Origin: an uncultured Paenibacillaceae bacterium
GTDB lineage: Bacteria > Bacillota > Bacilli > Aneurinibacillales > Aneurinibacillaceae
DNA length: 64,000 bases
Direction of reading: 5' to 3'
NCBI GenBank assembly: GCA_946478845.1
Contig: CAMLDI010000006.1
Span: forward strand, 49,713 to 113,712
Shown here: positions 1 through 8,618 of the stretch, one piece after another
Layout: each line of letters starts with the position of its first letter
Position numbering within the stretch: position 1 is the first letter of the stretch
Made by a program: the position numbers and the translations under genes
The notes under the pieces: generated by a model
What the model was told of the DNA's origin: nothing
Seen by the model: only the letters and a program-made list of their open reading frames with translations
Databases searched by the model: none

Positions 1-54
1 CTTACGGCGGGAAGCAATGCCTGCTTTGGCCATTACTTTCTGTAAACGTTCCAT
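1..54 (-). CDS. rluB: Pseudouridine synthase RluB, N-terminal 18 codons only
   Basis: Only the first 18 codons lie in the window; the gene runs off the left edge. The translated start (MERLQKVMAKAGIASRRK) is the typical N-terminal S4 RNA-binding motif of the RluB/RsuA family of 23S/16S rRNA pseudouridine synthases. A good ribosome binding site (GGAGGT) lies just upstream at about 65-71. In B. subtilis rluB follows dacB-spmA-spmB, the same order as here, which supports RluB over other S4 pseudouridine synthases. The catalytic Asp domain is outside the window. Confidence 0.8.
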   Translation of the reverse strand, partial: MERLQKVMAKAGIASRRK

Positions 55-96
55 ATCTAATTCAACCTCCACTCCCCACCATCTTACCCTTTTCTT

Positions 97-630
97 TTAC
101 CCGAATACAAGAGATACAATAATAAATGAAGCCACAATTCCTATGAAATCGGCAATCAAACCCACTTTCAAGGCATATCTGGTATTGCGAATCGCCACCG
201 CACCGAAATAGACCGCAAGGACATAAAGGGTCGTCTCTGAACTTCCTTGAATGGTGCTCGCCAATCTTCCAATAAATGAATCAGGCCCAAATTGAGAGAT
301 TAAATCAGAAGTAATGGCTAAAGATCCGGAACCTGTCACAGAACGCAATAAAGCCAGGGGAAGCACTTCAGAAGGAAAATGAATATAGGCTAAAATGGGG
401 TGAATGGCCTTAATGATAAGATCAAGAACTCCTGACTCCCGAAATAAAGTTACAGCGACCATCATCGCCACCAGATGGGGCATAATTTTTATGGTTGTGC
501 CAAATCCCTGTTTCGCTCCTGAAATAAAAGATTCATAAACAGGGATTTTTTTATACAATCCATAAGCCAGAATCACCGAGAGGAGAATCGGAATTGTCCA
601 AAGGGATATAGTAGAAATGAGTGCATACAT
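97..630 (-). CDS. spmB: Spore maturation protein B
   Basis: A 177-residue integral membrane protein of the SpmB family (nucleoside-recognition Gate domain). It has several hydrophobic helices and a conserved central block with SVTGSGSLAI and FGPDSFIGRLAST. SpmA and SpmB act together in spore core dehydration and heat resistance, with an unknown transported substrate. It begins 3 nt after the spmA stop, so the two are co-transcribed and probably translationally coupled. Length matches the family (about 178 residues). rluB follows downstream, as in B. subtilis. Confidence 0.93.
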   Translation of the reverse strand: MYALISTISLWTIPILLSVILAYGLYKKIPVYESFISGAKQGFGTTIKIMPHLVAMMVAVTLFRESGVLDLIIKAIHPILAYIHFPSEVLPLALLRSVTGSGSLAITSDLISQFGPDSFIGRLASTIQGSSETTLYVLAVYFGAVAIRNTRYALKVGLIADFIGIVASFIIVSLVFG

Positions 631-633
631 TGC

Positions 634-1224
634 TTAACCTCCTTTACTCTTGTCCCTCCACTGGTACCAGCGATCCACAAAAATGGCGCCTCCTGTTGCG
701 ATAATGGTCGCTAAAAGAGTCGTTCCCACAATTTCAACCGGATTGGCCGATTCATAGGTCATGCGAATTGCAATAATGGTTGTTGGAATTAAAGTGACCC
801 CTGATGTATTTAAAGCCAGAAGGGTACACATAGCAGGTGAAGCCGTTTTGGGATCGGGATTTAACTTCTGCAATTCCTGCATGGCCCGAATCCCCAGAGG
901 GGTGGCTGCATTCCCCAGCCCAAAAAGGTTAGCACTCATATTCGTTAAGATATAACCAAAGGCAGGATGGTCTTTGGGGACCGTGGGAAAAAGGCGGGAA
1001 GCAAGAGGGCTTAAAAGTTTCGCCAGGATATTCACCAGCCCGGAATCTTCTGCAATCTTCATCATTCCCATCCAAAACACCAAAATGCTTAACAAGCCGA
1101 AGGTAATGGTGACCCCACTTTTCGCCCCTTCAAAAACCGCTTTGTTCACCATCTCCCCATTCCCTGTTAGAATGGCAGAAAGAATGCCCAGTACAATCAT
1201 GCCAAACCAAATATAATTAACCAT
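634..1224 (-). CDS. spmA: Spore maturation protein A
   Basis: A 196-residue membrane protein of the SpmA family, partner of SpmB in spore core dehydration. Conserved stretches seen include GLLSILVFWMGMMKIAE, NLFGLGNAATPLGI and LIPTTIIAIRM. A longer reading frame exists, but I place the start at 1224: the protein then begins MVNYIW like its homologues, a GGGGG ribosome binding site sits at the right distance, and the start overlaps the dacB stop by 8 nt (ATGGTTAA). This argues for tight coupling with dacB, as in other Bacillales. Confidence 0.93.
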   Translation of the reverse strand: MVNYIWFGMIVLGILSAILTGNGEMVNKAVFEGAKSGVTITFGLLSILVFWMGMMKIAEDSGLVNILAKLLSPLASRLFPTVPKDHPAFGYILTNMSANLFGLGNAATPLGIRAMQELQKLNPDPKTASPAMCTLLALNTSGVTLIPTTIIAIRMTYESANPVEIVGTTLLATIIATGGAIFVDRWYQWRDKSKGG

Positions 1225-2356
1225 CTGATAATACCCCCAGCCAGGCTTTCCAGAAGGCATTCCATTGATTTTTCACTCGATAGGTTAAGGTTTGTTGCAG
1301 GGTTTCCTTGGTTTTTTCAGGTGTTGCAAGAGGCACTCTGCCAATAATTTGATCCCCCAGTTTCACTTCCATCATGGGGTTTTCGTCAATGGTTTTCACG
1401 TCCATTTTAATATTTTCCTTTTCCTCAGGACGTAAAGGATAAGAGAAAGATTTGGTTGTATATAATGTTTCTTTACTCTTTCCTTCCACCTTCTCCTGTA
1501 CAGCTTGTGTCGTCTTCAAAAGTTCTGTTTTAGGGAAATGAGAAAAACCGTAATCCATCCATGTAGCAGAATCATCCCAATCATCGGGAGCATTGAGGAC
1601 AACAATGGCTAATTGTTGCCCATTGCGGGTTGCAGAGGAAGCTAGGCAGCGTTTTGCTATTTTGGTATATCCTGTTTTCACACCGTCTGCCCCTTGATAC
1701 ATACGCAACATTTTATTTTTATTCAATAAACGGCGATCCCACTCTTCTCCTTGATTGGGTATATTTTTCACTTTGGTAGATACAATTTTTTGAAAAACGG
1801 GATTGCGCAAGGCATAAGCCGTTAACAAAGCCATATCCCTGGCAGTGGAATAATGGTCATTGCTATCATCAAGGCCATGGGGGTTTGTAAAATGGGAATC
1901 GCTCATCCCAATATAACGGGCCTTTTCATTCATTAAATGGGCAAAGCCTTCTACGGAGCCTCCCACATGTTCCGCAATGGCTACTGCAGCATCATTGCCG
2001 GAACGGAGCATTAATCCATAGAGCATGTCTTCTAAACGTAACTTCTCCCCCTGTTTTAAATAAATGGATGATCCCTCTTTGCCAAAGGCATTATTGGAGG
2101 TTTTCACCATATCATTGATGTTTCCATTTTCAATGGCAACGATAGCCGTCATGATTTTTGTCAAGCTGGCGATTCTCATCCGTTTCGTGCTGTTCTTTTC
2201 CAATAGGACTCGTCCTGATTGCACATCAATTAATGCGGCCGTTTGGGCAGATATAGCCGGTGGTGAAGGAGTTGCAGCCAACCCCATTCCTGGCAGTTGC
2301 AACAAAAAGATCACCAACAATAGTAAGAGAAATGATACCCCTCTTTTCCTTTTCAC
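1217..2356 (-). CDS. dacB: Sporulation D-alanyl-D-alanine carboxypeptidase (PBP5*-type)
   Basis: A 379-residue secreted penicillin-binding protein (peptidase S11). It shows an N-terminal signal peptide with cleavage near GLAA-TP, the catalytic SLTK tetrad at residues 64-67, SGN at 119-121 and KTG at 227-229, then a C-terminal beta domain and an amphipathic tail. In B. subtilis DacB trims spore cortex peptidoglycan in the mother cell. The start is GTG at 2356 with a GGGGG ribosome binding site. A sigma-E-like promoter lies upstream (2409-2437). The neighbours spmA/spmB separate it from the vegetative DacA type. Confidence 0.93.
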   Translation of the reverse strand: MKRKRGVSFLLLLLVIFLLQLPGMGLAATPSPPAISAQTAALIDVQSGRVLLEKNSTKRMRIASLTKIMTAIVAIENGNINDMVKTSNNAFGKEGSSIYLKQGEKLRLEDMLYGLMLRSGNDAAVAIAEHVGGSVEGFAHLMNEKARYIGMSDSHFTNPHGLDDSNDHYSTARDMALLTAYALRNPVFQKIVSTKVKNIPNQGEEWDRRLLNKNKMLRMYQGADGVKTGYTKIAKRCLASSATRNGQQLAIVVLNAPDDWDDSATWMDYGFSHFPKTELLKTTQAVQEKVEGKSKETLYTTKSFSYPLRPEEKENIKMDVKTIDENPMMEVKLGDQIIGRVPLATPEKTKETLQQTLTYRVKNQWNAFWKAWLGVLSDG

Positions 2357-2408
2357 ACGGATCCCCCTTCTTCACAGAGAAAACGGACATTCCTCACTTC
2401 TTATTGCA

Positions 2409-2437
2409 TTTATATGGCTTATCCAGGGGGGATATGA
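2409..2437 (-). promoter_or_regulatory. Candidate sigma-E promoter of dacB-spmA-spmB
   Basis: On the minus strand TCATATC (2431-2437) and CATATAAA (2409-2416) are separated by 14 bp, close to the sigma-E consensus (kmATATT and CATACAnT). It lies 53 bp upstream of the dacB GTG. dacB is a sigma-E gene in B. subtilis, so the position fits. Confidence 0.5.
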
Positions 2438-2525
2438 CTTAAGAGACGGTACGGGTGGAAAAACTTTTGCCTGTCCCTTTGGGACATTGGGAATTATTCT
2501 AGGGAGATGCTTGAGGAAGGGATGC

Positions 2526-2556
2526 CTGGCGCCTGGGTGTTAAAGAATGGCGCCAG
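2526..2556. repeat. Inverted repeat with 8-bp perfect arms
   Basis: CTGGCGCC (2526-2533) and GGCGCCAG (2549-2556) flank a 15-nt loop. No U-run follows on either strand, so this is not a standard terminator. It lies between dacB and a small minus-strand peptide ORF, in an otherwise gene-poor stretch (2357-2840) where I see only this hairpin, the sigma-E-like promoter and the peptide. Confidence 0.5.
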
Positions 2557-2579
2557 TAATTTTATGAATTATAATTATA

Positions 2580-2663
2580 CTAATTCGTCATAAATGAGAG
2601 TAAGGGAACAAACATTGAAATAATCAACATTGCTGCAAGGATTAATAAAGCGAATTTCCGCAA
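2580..2663 (-). CDS. Small hydrophobic membrane peptide, 27 residues
   Basis: A TTG-start ORF of 27 codons preceded by AGGAGT with a 9-nt spacer. The peptide has a basic N-terminus (MRKF), one hydrophobic helix and a short polar C-terminus ending in MTN, the form of a single-pass small membrane protein. The layout recalls Prli42-like stressosome peptides of Firmicutes, but I cannot see enough identity to assign it. The combination of ribosome binding site, start codon and hydrophobic profile in an otherwise empty stretch is the only evidence. Confidence 0.45.
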   Translation of the reverse strand: MRKFALLILAAMLIISMFVPLLSFMTN

Positions 2664-2840
2664 ATCAAACACACTCCTATTTTGATAGTAATTTAGAAAC
2701 AATTAATAGAGATAATAACAACTTGTCCTACTTATATAATAGTATCAAAAATTGGATATATTCATATTCCTTTTCTTTTTAAAAAGCTTGAATCAAAATA
2801 AAAAGTTATTCGAACAATATAAAGAAAAGGATAATTAACC

Positions 2841-3332
2841 ATGAAAAAACTCAGCCTATTAATGATTATATTTGTACTATTATTTTCTACGGGATGTTTT
2901 GATAATGACACTACTAAAAAAGAAACTTATTCCCAGGCAATCGGTTTAAATCCTGATCTAGTTTCAAAAATGAACGTAGGTTTAAGAGCCCCAAATGGTT
3001 GGGAATATACCACAGAAGATAAAAATTTAATCAAAGAGGCAATTAATTTTTTACAGAAACAAACATATATAAAACGAGTAAAACCCAAAGATACAGGACA
3101 ACCTGTCGCCGGAACCCATCCTTTTTATGTGATGAATTTTACGATTAAAGATTCACAAAAAACCTATACCATAAAATTTAATTCATATAGTGGAAATTCC
3201 CTAAGTATAGAAACTTATGGGAAATCCTCCCTCCTTGAAGAAAAATACTATTCAATCTCAAGTTCATTTGAAGAAATCAAAACACTATTTAACACACTAA
3301 AAGAGAAAAAGGCAATTTCTCTTGCTAATTGA
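2841..3332 (+). CDS. Putative lipoprotein of unknown function
   Basis: A 163-residue protein with a lipoprotein signal peptide: basic start (MKKLS), hydrophobic stretch and lipobox FSTGC with the lipidated Cys at residue 19. It is therefore predicted to be anchored on the outer face of the membrane. The mature part is hydrophilic and Lys-rich, with an alternating beta-like pattern towards the C-terminus. I do not recognise a family. It appears monocistronic; the DUF4184 gene follows 57 nt later on the same strand and could share its transcript. Confidence 0.75.
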   Translation: MKKLSLLMIIFVLLFSTGCFDNDTTKKETYSQAIGLNPDLVSKMNVGLRAPNGWEYTTEDKNLIKEAINFLQKQTYIKRVKPKDTGQPVAGTHPFYVMNFTIKDSQKTYTIKFNSYSGNSLSIETYGKSSLLEEKYYSISSSFEEIKTLFNTLKEKKAISLAN

Positions 3333-3389
3333 CAATAGCCATACTATATTGAAGGAAATACGAGTAAAAACAAATCGGAGTTTAAAACC

Positions 3390-4151
3390 ATGCCATTAAC
3401 TTTTGCCCACCCGGCAGCCATATTGCCCTTCTCCCGAAAAAGCAAATACATTCATTTCTCTGCCATGGTTTTAGGCAGTATGTCCCCTGATTTTGAATAC
3501 TTCTTAAGAGGCCAACCTAATGGAGAAATTGGGCATACCTTAACCGGATTTTTCTTTTATAATTTACCGATCGTTGCCCTGGTTTTCTTTATTTATCATT
3601 TCTTTATACATCAAACCTTACTTGCCCATTTGCCCAGTTTTCTGCAAGATACTTATACAAACAAAGCAGATTTAAGTAAAAAATTAAAGATATTGGTCTT
3701 CTGTTATTCTGCATTGTTTGGCATGTTCACTCACGTAGCATGGGATTCTTTTACCCATATCAATGGGTATATGGTACAAACCTTTCCTGCAATATTTTCG
3801 AACACCTTTACCCTTTACGTCTTTGATATCCCTTTGTATAAATTTCTGCAACATAGCAGTACAGTAGTTGGAATCCTTTTAATCATTGGTTATATGTATG
3901 TCAGAGCTTTGCCGCAAAGGCATAATGGTTTTCATGTTTCTCCAAAACAGAAACTCATGTTTTGGATATCTTTCTTCCTTTTAACCATAGGAACTGTCCT
4001 GTTTTGGAATCTGATCGACTACGTTTCCATTGGTGATTACGGAATTATTGTCGTTAGAATCATCGATTCTGCTTTGATAAGTTTATTGGTCATTTCTTTG
4101 TTTTTAAAATATAGACAAACCTTGAAAAAATCAACAACCTTTTTTCATTGA
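3390..4151 (+). CDS. DUF4184 family membrane protein
   Basis: A 253-residue protein starting MPLTFAHPAAILP, the hallmark of the DUF4184 family. It has about six hydrophobic helices and conserved His/Asp positions (FAHPA near the N-terminus, GSMSPDFEYF at 30-39, THVAWDSFTH at about 113-122) resembling metal-dependent membrane hydrolases of the YdjM/LexA-induced type. The function is unknown. The ATG has no strong ribosome binding site, only an AATCGGAG element upstream. A bidirectional terminator follows directly. Confidence 0.8.
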   Translation: MPLTFAHPAAILPFSRKSKYIHFSAMVLGSMSPDFEYFLRGQPNGEIGHTLTGFFFYNLPIVALVFFIYHFFIHQTLLAHLPSFLQDTYTNKADLSKKLKILVFCYSALFGMFTHVAWDSFTHINGYMVQTFPAIFSNTFTLYVFDIPLYKFLQHSSTVVGILLIIGYMYVRALPQRHNGFHVSPKQKLMFWISFFLLTIGTVLFWNLIDYVSIGDYGIIVVRIIDSALISLLVISLFLKYRQTLKKSTTFFH

Positions 4152-4165
4152 ATAATGGTCTAAAA

Positions 4166-4208
4166 AAAAAGCCAGGAATTTAGTAGATAACTATATTCTT
4201 GGCTTTTT
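4166..4208. terminator. Bidirectional terminator between DUF4184 gene and scpB
   Basis: AAAAAGCCAGGAAT (4166 on) pairs with ATTCTTGGCTTTTT (to about 4208) around a 14-nt loop, with A/T runs on both sides. It serves the convergent DUF4184 gene (+) and scpB (-). Confidence 0.8.
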
Positions 4209-4253
4209 AAACGTTTAGAATCTATGTAAGTTAATGTTTTGGAATCAACTTCT

Positions 4254-4826
4254 TTACTCCTTCTTCAAAAACAAATCCTCTTCCAACGTCAGCTCTTTCT
4301 CATCCAGTGGGAAATCCGGGGGCTCTGGAAGTTCGTCCAAATGCCTTAACCCAAAGTATTCCAGAAATTCCCGGGTGGTCCCATAAAGTATGGGACGGCC
4401 AATGGTTTCTGCCCGACCCACTTCCTTCACTAATCCCTTGCCAGCCAAAGTTGTAATGGCCTTTTCACACTTTACCCCCCGAATCTCTTCGATTTCCACA
4501 CGGGTAATAGGTTGCCGGTAAGCAATAATCGCCAATGTCTCCAGAGCTGCCTGGGATAAGGTTGCTTGTGTGGGGCTTTCCGCCATCTTTTCAAAATACT
4601 CTACGAACTCAGGCCGGGTGGTAAACTGATAGGTACGGGCAATTTCTACGATTTGCAATCCCCGGTTATATCGGTGAAAATCTTCTTTCATTTCATCCAT
4701 TAAGGCGATAACCTCTTCAACTTCTAAATCAAGGATTTCGGCAAGTTGCTTGACTTCTAATCCCTGATCCCCTGCCACGAAAAGGAGACCTTCCGTAATG
4801 GCTTTTAACCGTTCGACATCAATCAT
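4254..4826 (-). CDS. scpB: Segregation and condensation protein B
   Basis: A 190-residue ScpB, the winged-helix kleisin-associated (KITE) subunit of the SMC-ScpA-ScpB condensin that organises and segregates the chromosome. Typical motifs are visible: the EGLLFVAGDQGL start, LSQAALETLAIIAYRQPITRVEIEEIRGV in the middle and GRPILYGTTREFLEYFGL near the C-terminus. Length fits the family. The start overlaps the scpA stop by 4 nt, so they are coupled. The tail is acidic, as usual. Confidence 0.96.
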   Translation of the reverse strand: MIDVERLKAITEGLLFVAGDQGLEVKQLAEILDLEVEEVIALMDEMKEDFHRYNRGLQIVEIARTYQFTTRPEFVEYFEKMAESPTQATLSQAALETLAIIAYRQPITRVEIEEIRGVKCEKAITTLAGKGLVKEVGRAETIGRPILYGTTREFLEYFGLRHLDELPEPPDFPLDEKELTLEEDLFLKKE

Positions 4827-5581
4827 ATTCCAACCTCCTTGCTGGCGGTAATAAGAATATCATCGAACAGGTGATGCTGGTAACAGAACACTTTCTTCTC
4901 TTTCATCAGCTCAAGGAGAGCTAAAAAGGTGGTTACCATTTCCACCTTAGTCGTGGGTCCAAGGAGCAAATGGGAAAAACGGATTTCCCCTCCTGCAGCA
5001 TGCAGTTGATCCTGGATTTCCGCCATGCGGACAGTAATCGAGATTTCATCCCGATGTACCCGGGCTGTATACTCCCGTTCCTTCACCCGGGAAAATGCCT
5101 TCTGCAAGGCTTCTACCAGGTCATAAAGGGTTACATCCTTCACCGGATTTTCTTCTTCCTGGGGAAGATAACGGGTTAAATCTTCCGCAGGGCGAGTATA
5201 CACTTTGCTCTGTTCGATTTCTTTTTCCCGCAAATGATCTGCCATGTTTTTAAACTTTTTATATTCTAACAATCGCTGCACCAATTCAGCCCGGGGGTCC
5301 TCTTCCTCATATTCAAAGCCATCAAACATTTCGGAAAGGTCAGGTTCCTCCCGCCGGGGAAGGAGCATTTTACTTTTAATTGCTAAAAGAGTAGCAGCCA
5401 TGACGAGAAATTCACTGGCCACATCCAATTGTAATTCCTGCATGACGTACAGGTAATCCATATACTGGTCCGTTATGGCCACAATGGGAATATCGTAAAT
5501 ATCCACTTCTGCTTTATCAATTAAGTGCAGCAATAAATCAAGGGGACCTTGAAAAGATGTTAGCTTAATATCAAGAGCCAT
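4823..5581 (-). CDS. scpA: Segregation and condensation protein A (kleisin)
   Basis: A 252-residue kleisin subunit of the SMC condensin complex. The N-terminal motif FQGPLDLLLHLIDKAEVDIYDIPI and the block MAATLLAIKSKMLLPR are diagnostic; the C-terminal winged helix contains the conserved VTTFLALLELMKEKKV. The ATG follows a GGGGCGGGAG ribosome binding site. It lies 16 nt after the site-2 protease gene and overlaps scpB, suggesting one operon (protease-scpA-scpB). Confidence 0.96.
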   Translation of the reverse strand: MALDIKLTSFQGPLDLLLHLIDKAEVDIYDIPIVAITDQYMDYLYVMQELQLDVASEFLVMAATLLAIKSKMLLPRREEPDLSEMFDGFEYEEEDPRAELVQRLLEYKKFKNMADHLREKEIEQSKVYTRPAEDLTRYLPQEEENPVKDVTLYDLVEALQKAFSRVKEREYTARVHRDEISITVRMAEIQDQLHAAGGEIRFSHLLLGPTTKVEMVTTFLALLELMKEKKVFCYQHHLFDDILITASKEVGI

Positions 5582-5597
5582 ATCTCCCGCCCCTTCT

Positions 5598-6236
5598 TTA
5601 CGTTACTATATTAAATAATGTTTCTAACACCCAATTAAAGGGAATTTGGAGAATAACGGAAAACACTGGGATGATAATGATTAACAATAAGACAAACATC
5701 CCATAAGGCTCAAATCGGTCAAAGTGAGGATCTAAACGTGCTGGCATGGCGTACCGCAAGATTTTTGACCCATCCAAAGGTGCAATAGGTAAAAGGTTAA
5801 ACACAAACATGGCTGTATTAATTATAAAACTAAACTGGAATACACCCTCAGCCAGTTCAATCCATTTAATAGGCCATGTTGCTACCCACTCCGATTGTCC
5901 TGTCCAAATCCACAATTTCAAGAAAATAAAAGCTAAAATTAAATTGCTAATGGGGCCGGCAGCAGAAATTAAAATAATCCCAAAGCGTTTATTCCCCCGC
6001 AGATTATAGGGATTAAAAGGAACAGGTTTTGCCCACCCGAAAGGGCCGAATAAAATCATAATTAAGCCTAAGGGATCCAGATGGCTAATCGGATTCAGCG
6101 TAAGTCTCCCCATGCGCTTTGCCGTATCATCCCCAAATCCATAGGCCACCATAGCATGGGCCCATTCATGAATGGAGAAGGCGATCGTAAAGGCAAGAAT
6201 ACGAAACAATAAAGTATCTAAATCAAAATTAAACAA
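5598..6236 (-). CDS. Site-2 protease family zinc metalloprotease (M50)
   Basis: A 212-residue polytopic membrane protein with the intramembrane zinc motif HEWAH at residues 23-27 and the third-ligand motif NLLPIAPLDG at about 147-156, both diagnostic of M50/S2P proteases of the small YwhC type. It starts at TTG (6236) behind AGGAG with 8-nt spacing. The gene often sits beside scpA/ribH in Bacillales; the substrate is unknown. It differs from SpoIVFB by lacking a CBS domain and from RasP by lacking a PDZ domain. Confidence 0.9.
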   Translation of the reverse strand: MFNFDLDTLLFRILAFTIAFSIHEWAHAMVAYGFGDDTAKRMGRLTLNPISHLDPLGLIMILFGPFGWAKPVPFNPYNLRGNKRFGIILISAAGPISNLILAFIFLKLWIWTGQSEWVATWPIKWIELAEGVFQFSFIINTAMFVFNLLPIAPLDGSKILRYAMPARLDPHFDRFEPYGMFVLLLIIIIPVFSVILQIPFNWVLETLFNIVT

Positions 6237-6264
6237 GAAGTCATCTCCTCTCCGAGATTACTTG

Positions 6265-6732
6265 CTAGGAAAAGGAACGGGTTAAATTGGCCATTTCAAT
6301 AGCTGATACCGCACAATCCCATCCTTTATTTCCGGCTTTTGTACCTGCACGTTCAATGGCTTGTTCAATAGAATCTGTAGTTAAGACTCCGAAAATGGTA
6401 GGAATCCCTGTTTGCATCCCTACGCTGGCAACCCCTTTTGCAGCTTCATTGCACACATAATCAAAATGGGGAGTTGCTCCTCTAATAACTGTACCAAGAG
6501 CAATCACTGCATCATACTTTTTGGATTCCGCCATTTTTTTCACAATGATTGGAATTTCAAATGCACCTGGCACCCAGGCAATATCCACATTGTTTTCCTC
6601 TACCCCATGGCGTTTTAAAGCATCTTCTGCTCCGCTAAGAAGTTTGCTTGTTATAAACTCATTAAAACGTCCTACCACAATTCCGATTCTAAGTCCTGTA
6701 CCAACAAGATTTCCTTCAAAAATTTGTCCCAT
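6265..6732 (-). CDS. ribH: 6,7-dimethyl-8-ribityllumazine synthase
   Basis: Lumazine synthase condenses 5-amino-6-ribitylaminouracil with 3,4-dihydroxy-2-butanone 4-phosphate and forms icosahedral capsids in Bacillus. Conserved motifs are [42 protein letters not shown] and GVLTTD. The reading frame extends to a TTG at 6747, but I prefer ATG at 6732, which lies 8 nt after GGAGG and gives a standard N-terminus. Last gene of the rib operon; no separate ribT follows, unlike B. subtilis. Confidence 0.96.
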   Translation of the reverse strand: MGQIFEGNLVGTGLRIGIVVGRFNEFITSKLLSGAEDALKRHGVEENNVDIAWVPGAFEIPIIVKKMAESKKYDAVIALGTVIRGATPHFDYVCNEAAKGVASVGMQTGIPTIFGVLTTDSIEQAIERAGTKAGNKGWDCAVSAIEMANLTRSFS

Positions 6733-6747
6733 GTTCATATCCTCCAA

Positions 6748-7941
6748 TTACATATTTAATAAATGGCCTAATTTGCTTTTTTTTGTTTGCAAATACTTTT
6801 CATTGGCTTCAACTTCGCCAACCTGAAGGGGCACCCTTTCTACCACTTCAAGCCCATATCCTTCAATCCCTTTAATTTTGCGGGGATTGTTCGTTAATAA
6901 ATTCATTTTTTTCACACCCAGGTCACTTAAGATTTGTGCCCCGATGCCATACTCCCTTAAGTCTGCAGGAAAACCTAACTTTTCATTAGCTTCTACTGTA
7001 TCATAGCCTTGTTCTTGCAACTGATAAGCTTTCAGTTTGTTAATCAAACCAATGCCACGGCCTTCCTGGCGCATATAAACCAAGACTCCTTTCCCTGCTT
7101 CCTCAATTTGGCGCAAGGCAGCATGGAGCTGAGGGCCACAATCACAACGATAGGAACCAAAAATATCTCCAGTGAGGCACTCTGAATGTACCCGCACAAG
7201 GACAGGTTCATCCGAAGTAATTTCGCCTTTAACTAAAGCCAGGTGTTCTTTCCCATCTACCTTATTGGTGTAAGCAATAATGCGGAAATCCCCATATTCG
7301 GAAGGAAGGTGGGCTTCTGCTGCTTTTTGTACCAATTTTTCATTTTTTGTGCGATAGCTAATTAAATCTTTAATGGTAATTAATTTTAGATTCAATTCTT
7401 CGGCAATTTTCGTTAATTGGGGCACCCTTGCCATGGTGCCATCTTCATTCATAATTTCACAAATGACTCCCGCAGGTTTTGCCCCACAAAGAATCGCCAA
7501 ATCAACCGCTGCTTCCGTATGGCCTGTCCGCCGCAAAACTCCGCCTTTTCGTGCAATCAATGGGAAAATATGCCCAGGACGTCTGAAATGCTCTGGTTTA
7601 CTGTTTGAATTCACCATGGCTTCTACCGTTTTAGCCCGTTCAAAGGCGGAAATACCTGTTGAAGTGGATACTTCATCAATAGACACAGTAAAAGCTGTTC
7701 CATGGCGATCTGTGTTGTTCTCTACCATGGGATTCAATTGCAATTCATTGGCCCTCTCTTCCGTGATCGGAGCACAAATCAAGCCACGGCCATGGGTAGC
7801 CATGAAATTAATGATTTCAGGTGTGGTTTTTTCCGCAAGAGCGACGAAATCCCCTTCATTTTCCCGATCCTCATCATCCACAACAATAACGGGTTTCCCC
7901 ATTTTCAAGTCTTCAATTGCTTCTTCTATTGTATGGAACAT
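6748..7941 (-). CDS. ribBA: Bifunctional DHBP synthase / GTP cyclohydrolase II
   Basis: About 397 residues in two domains. The N-terminal half (about 1-200) is 3,4-dihydroxy-2-butanone-4-phosphate synthase, with [11 protein letters not shown] and [10 protein letters not shown]. The C-terminal half (about 205-400) is GTP cyclohydrolase II, with the zinc-binding cysteines in [17 protein letters not shown] and the RQEGRGIGL loop. It supplies both precursors of riboflavin. A GTG lies 9 nt further upstream, but ATG at 7941 leaves the AAGG ribosome binding site free. It ends directly before the ribH ribosome binding site. Confidence 0.96.
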   Translation of the reverse strand: MFHTIEEAIEDLKMGKPVIVVDDEDRENEGDFVALAEKTTPEIINFMATHGRGLICAPITEERANELQLNPMVENNTDRHGTAFTVSIDEVSTSTGISAFERAKTVEAMVNSNSKPEHFRRPGHIFPLIARKGGVLRRTGHTEAAVDLAILCGAKPAGVICEIMNEDGTMARVPQLTKIAEELNLKLITIKDLISYRTKNEKLVQKAAEAHLPSEYGDFRIIAYTNKVDGKEHLALVKGEITSDEPVLVRVHSECLTGDIFGSYRCDCGPQLHAALRQIEEAGKGVLVYMRQEGRGIGLINKLKAYQLQEQGYDTVEANEKLGFPADLREYGIGAQILSDLGVKKMNLLTNNPRKIKGIEGYGLEVVERVPLQVGEVEANEKYLQTKKSKLGHLLNM

Positions 7942-7961
7942 TCCATTCACACCTTTCTATT

Positions 7962-8618
7962 TTACATAAAACCGTTATCTATAAGGAATTCCTCTGTTAA
8001 GGATGAGGATTTTTTCTTATCTTTGTTCTCCCTTAAAAGAATAAATCGTTCGATATATTTGCCAATCATGTCACATTCTAAATTGACAACATCCCCTGAA
8101 TTTTTATATTTCAGTACGGTTTCTTGCAGAGTATGAGGAATAATAGATACAGTCAACGTTGAAGAGTCAGTATCTACTACTGTTAAACTAATTCCATCAA
8201 TGGAAACGGATCCTTTGGGTATCACATACCGCAAAATATCTTCACTGGCTTCAATGATAACAAGGACTGCATTTCCATAAGGTTTCTTCCCTTTAATGAT
8301 TCCTGTTCCATCCACATGACCAGATACAAAATGGCCGCCAAAGCGGTCTCCGGCTGCCATGGCCCTTTCCAAATTAACTGGAGATCCAATGCCAAGGGAA
8401 ACGAGACTGGTTTTCTTCATCGTTTCCGGCATGACATCCACCGTGAAGGTACTAGCTGTAAAAGAGGTGACAGTTAAACAGGTACCATTCACAGCAATGC
8501 TATCTCCTAATTTCACGCCTAAAAGGACTTTTTTCGCGGAGATTTCTAGAGCAATCCATAATTCCCCCCGTTGAATGCGGCGGATATGCCCTATTTCTTC
8601 TACAATACCTGTAAACAT
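7962..8618 (-). CDS. ribE: Riboflavin synthase alpha subunit
   Basis: A 218-residue riboflavin synthase catalysing dismutation of two lumazine molecules. It begins MFTGIVEEIG and contains two lumazine-binding beta-barrel repeats, visible as paired motifs (NGTCLTV in the first, IDGISLTV in the second; GHVDGTG between them). The start overlaps the ribD stop by one base (TAATG), implying coupled translation. Length matches the family. Confidence 0.96.
   Translation of the reverse strand: MFTGIVEEIGHIRRIQRGELWIALEISAKKVLLGVKLGDSIAVNGTCLTVTSFTASTFTVDVMPETMKKTSLVSLGIGSPVNLERAMAAGDRFGGHFVSGHVDGTGIIKGKKPYGNAVLVIIEASEDILRYVIPKGSVSIDGISLTVVDTDSSTLTVSIIPHTLQETVLKYKNSGDVVNLECDMIGKYIERFILLRENKDKKKSSSLTEEFLIDNGFM

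Noticed and set aside
2064..2543. 159-codon plus-strand frame over the dacB start and leader
   Set aside because: It runs through the dacB signal peptide in antisense and across the sigma-E-like promoter; no supporting signal.
2526..2556. Intrinsic terminator at the CTGGCGCC/GGCGCCAG hairpin
   Set aside because: No U-run on either strand, so it is listed only as an inverted repeat.
7373..7969. 198-codon open frame on the plus strand
   Set aside because: It is wholly antisense to ribBA, which has all catalytic motifs, and shows no ribosome binding site or family resemblance.
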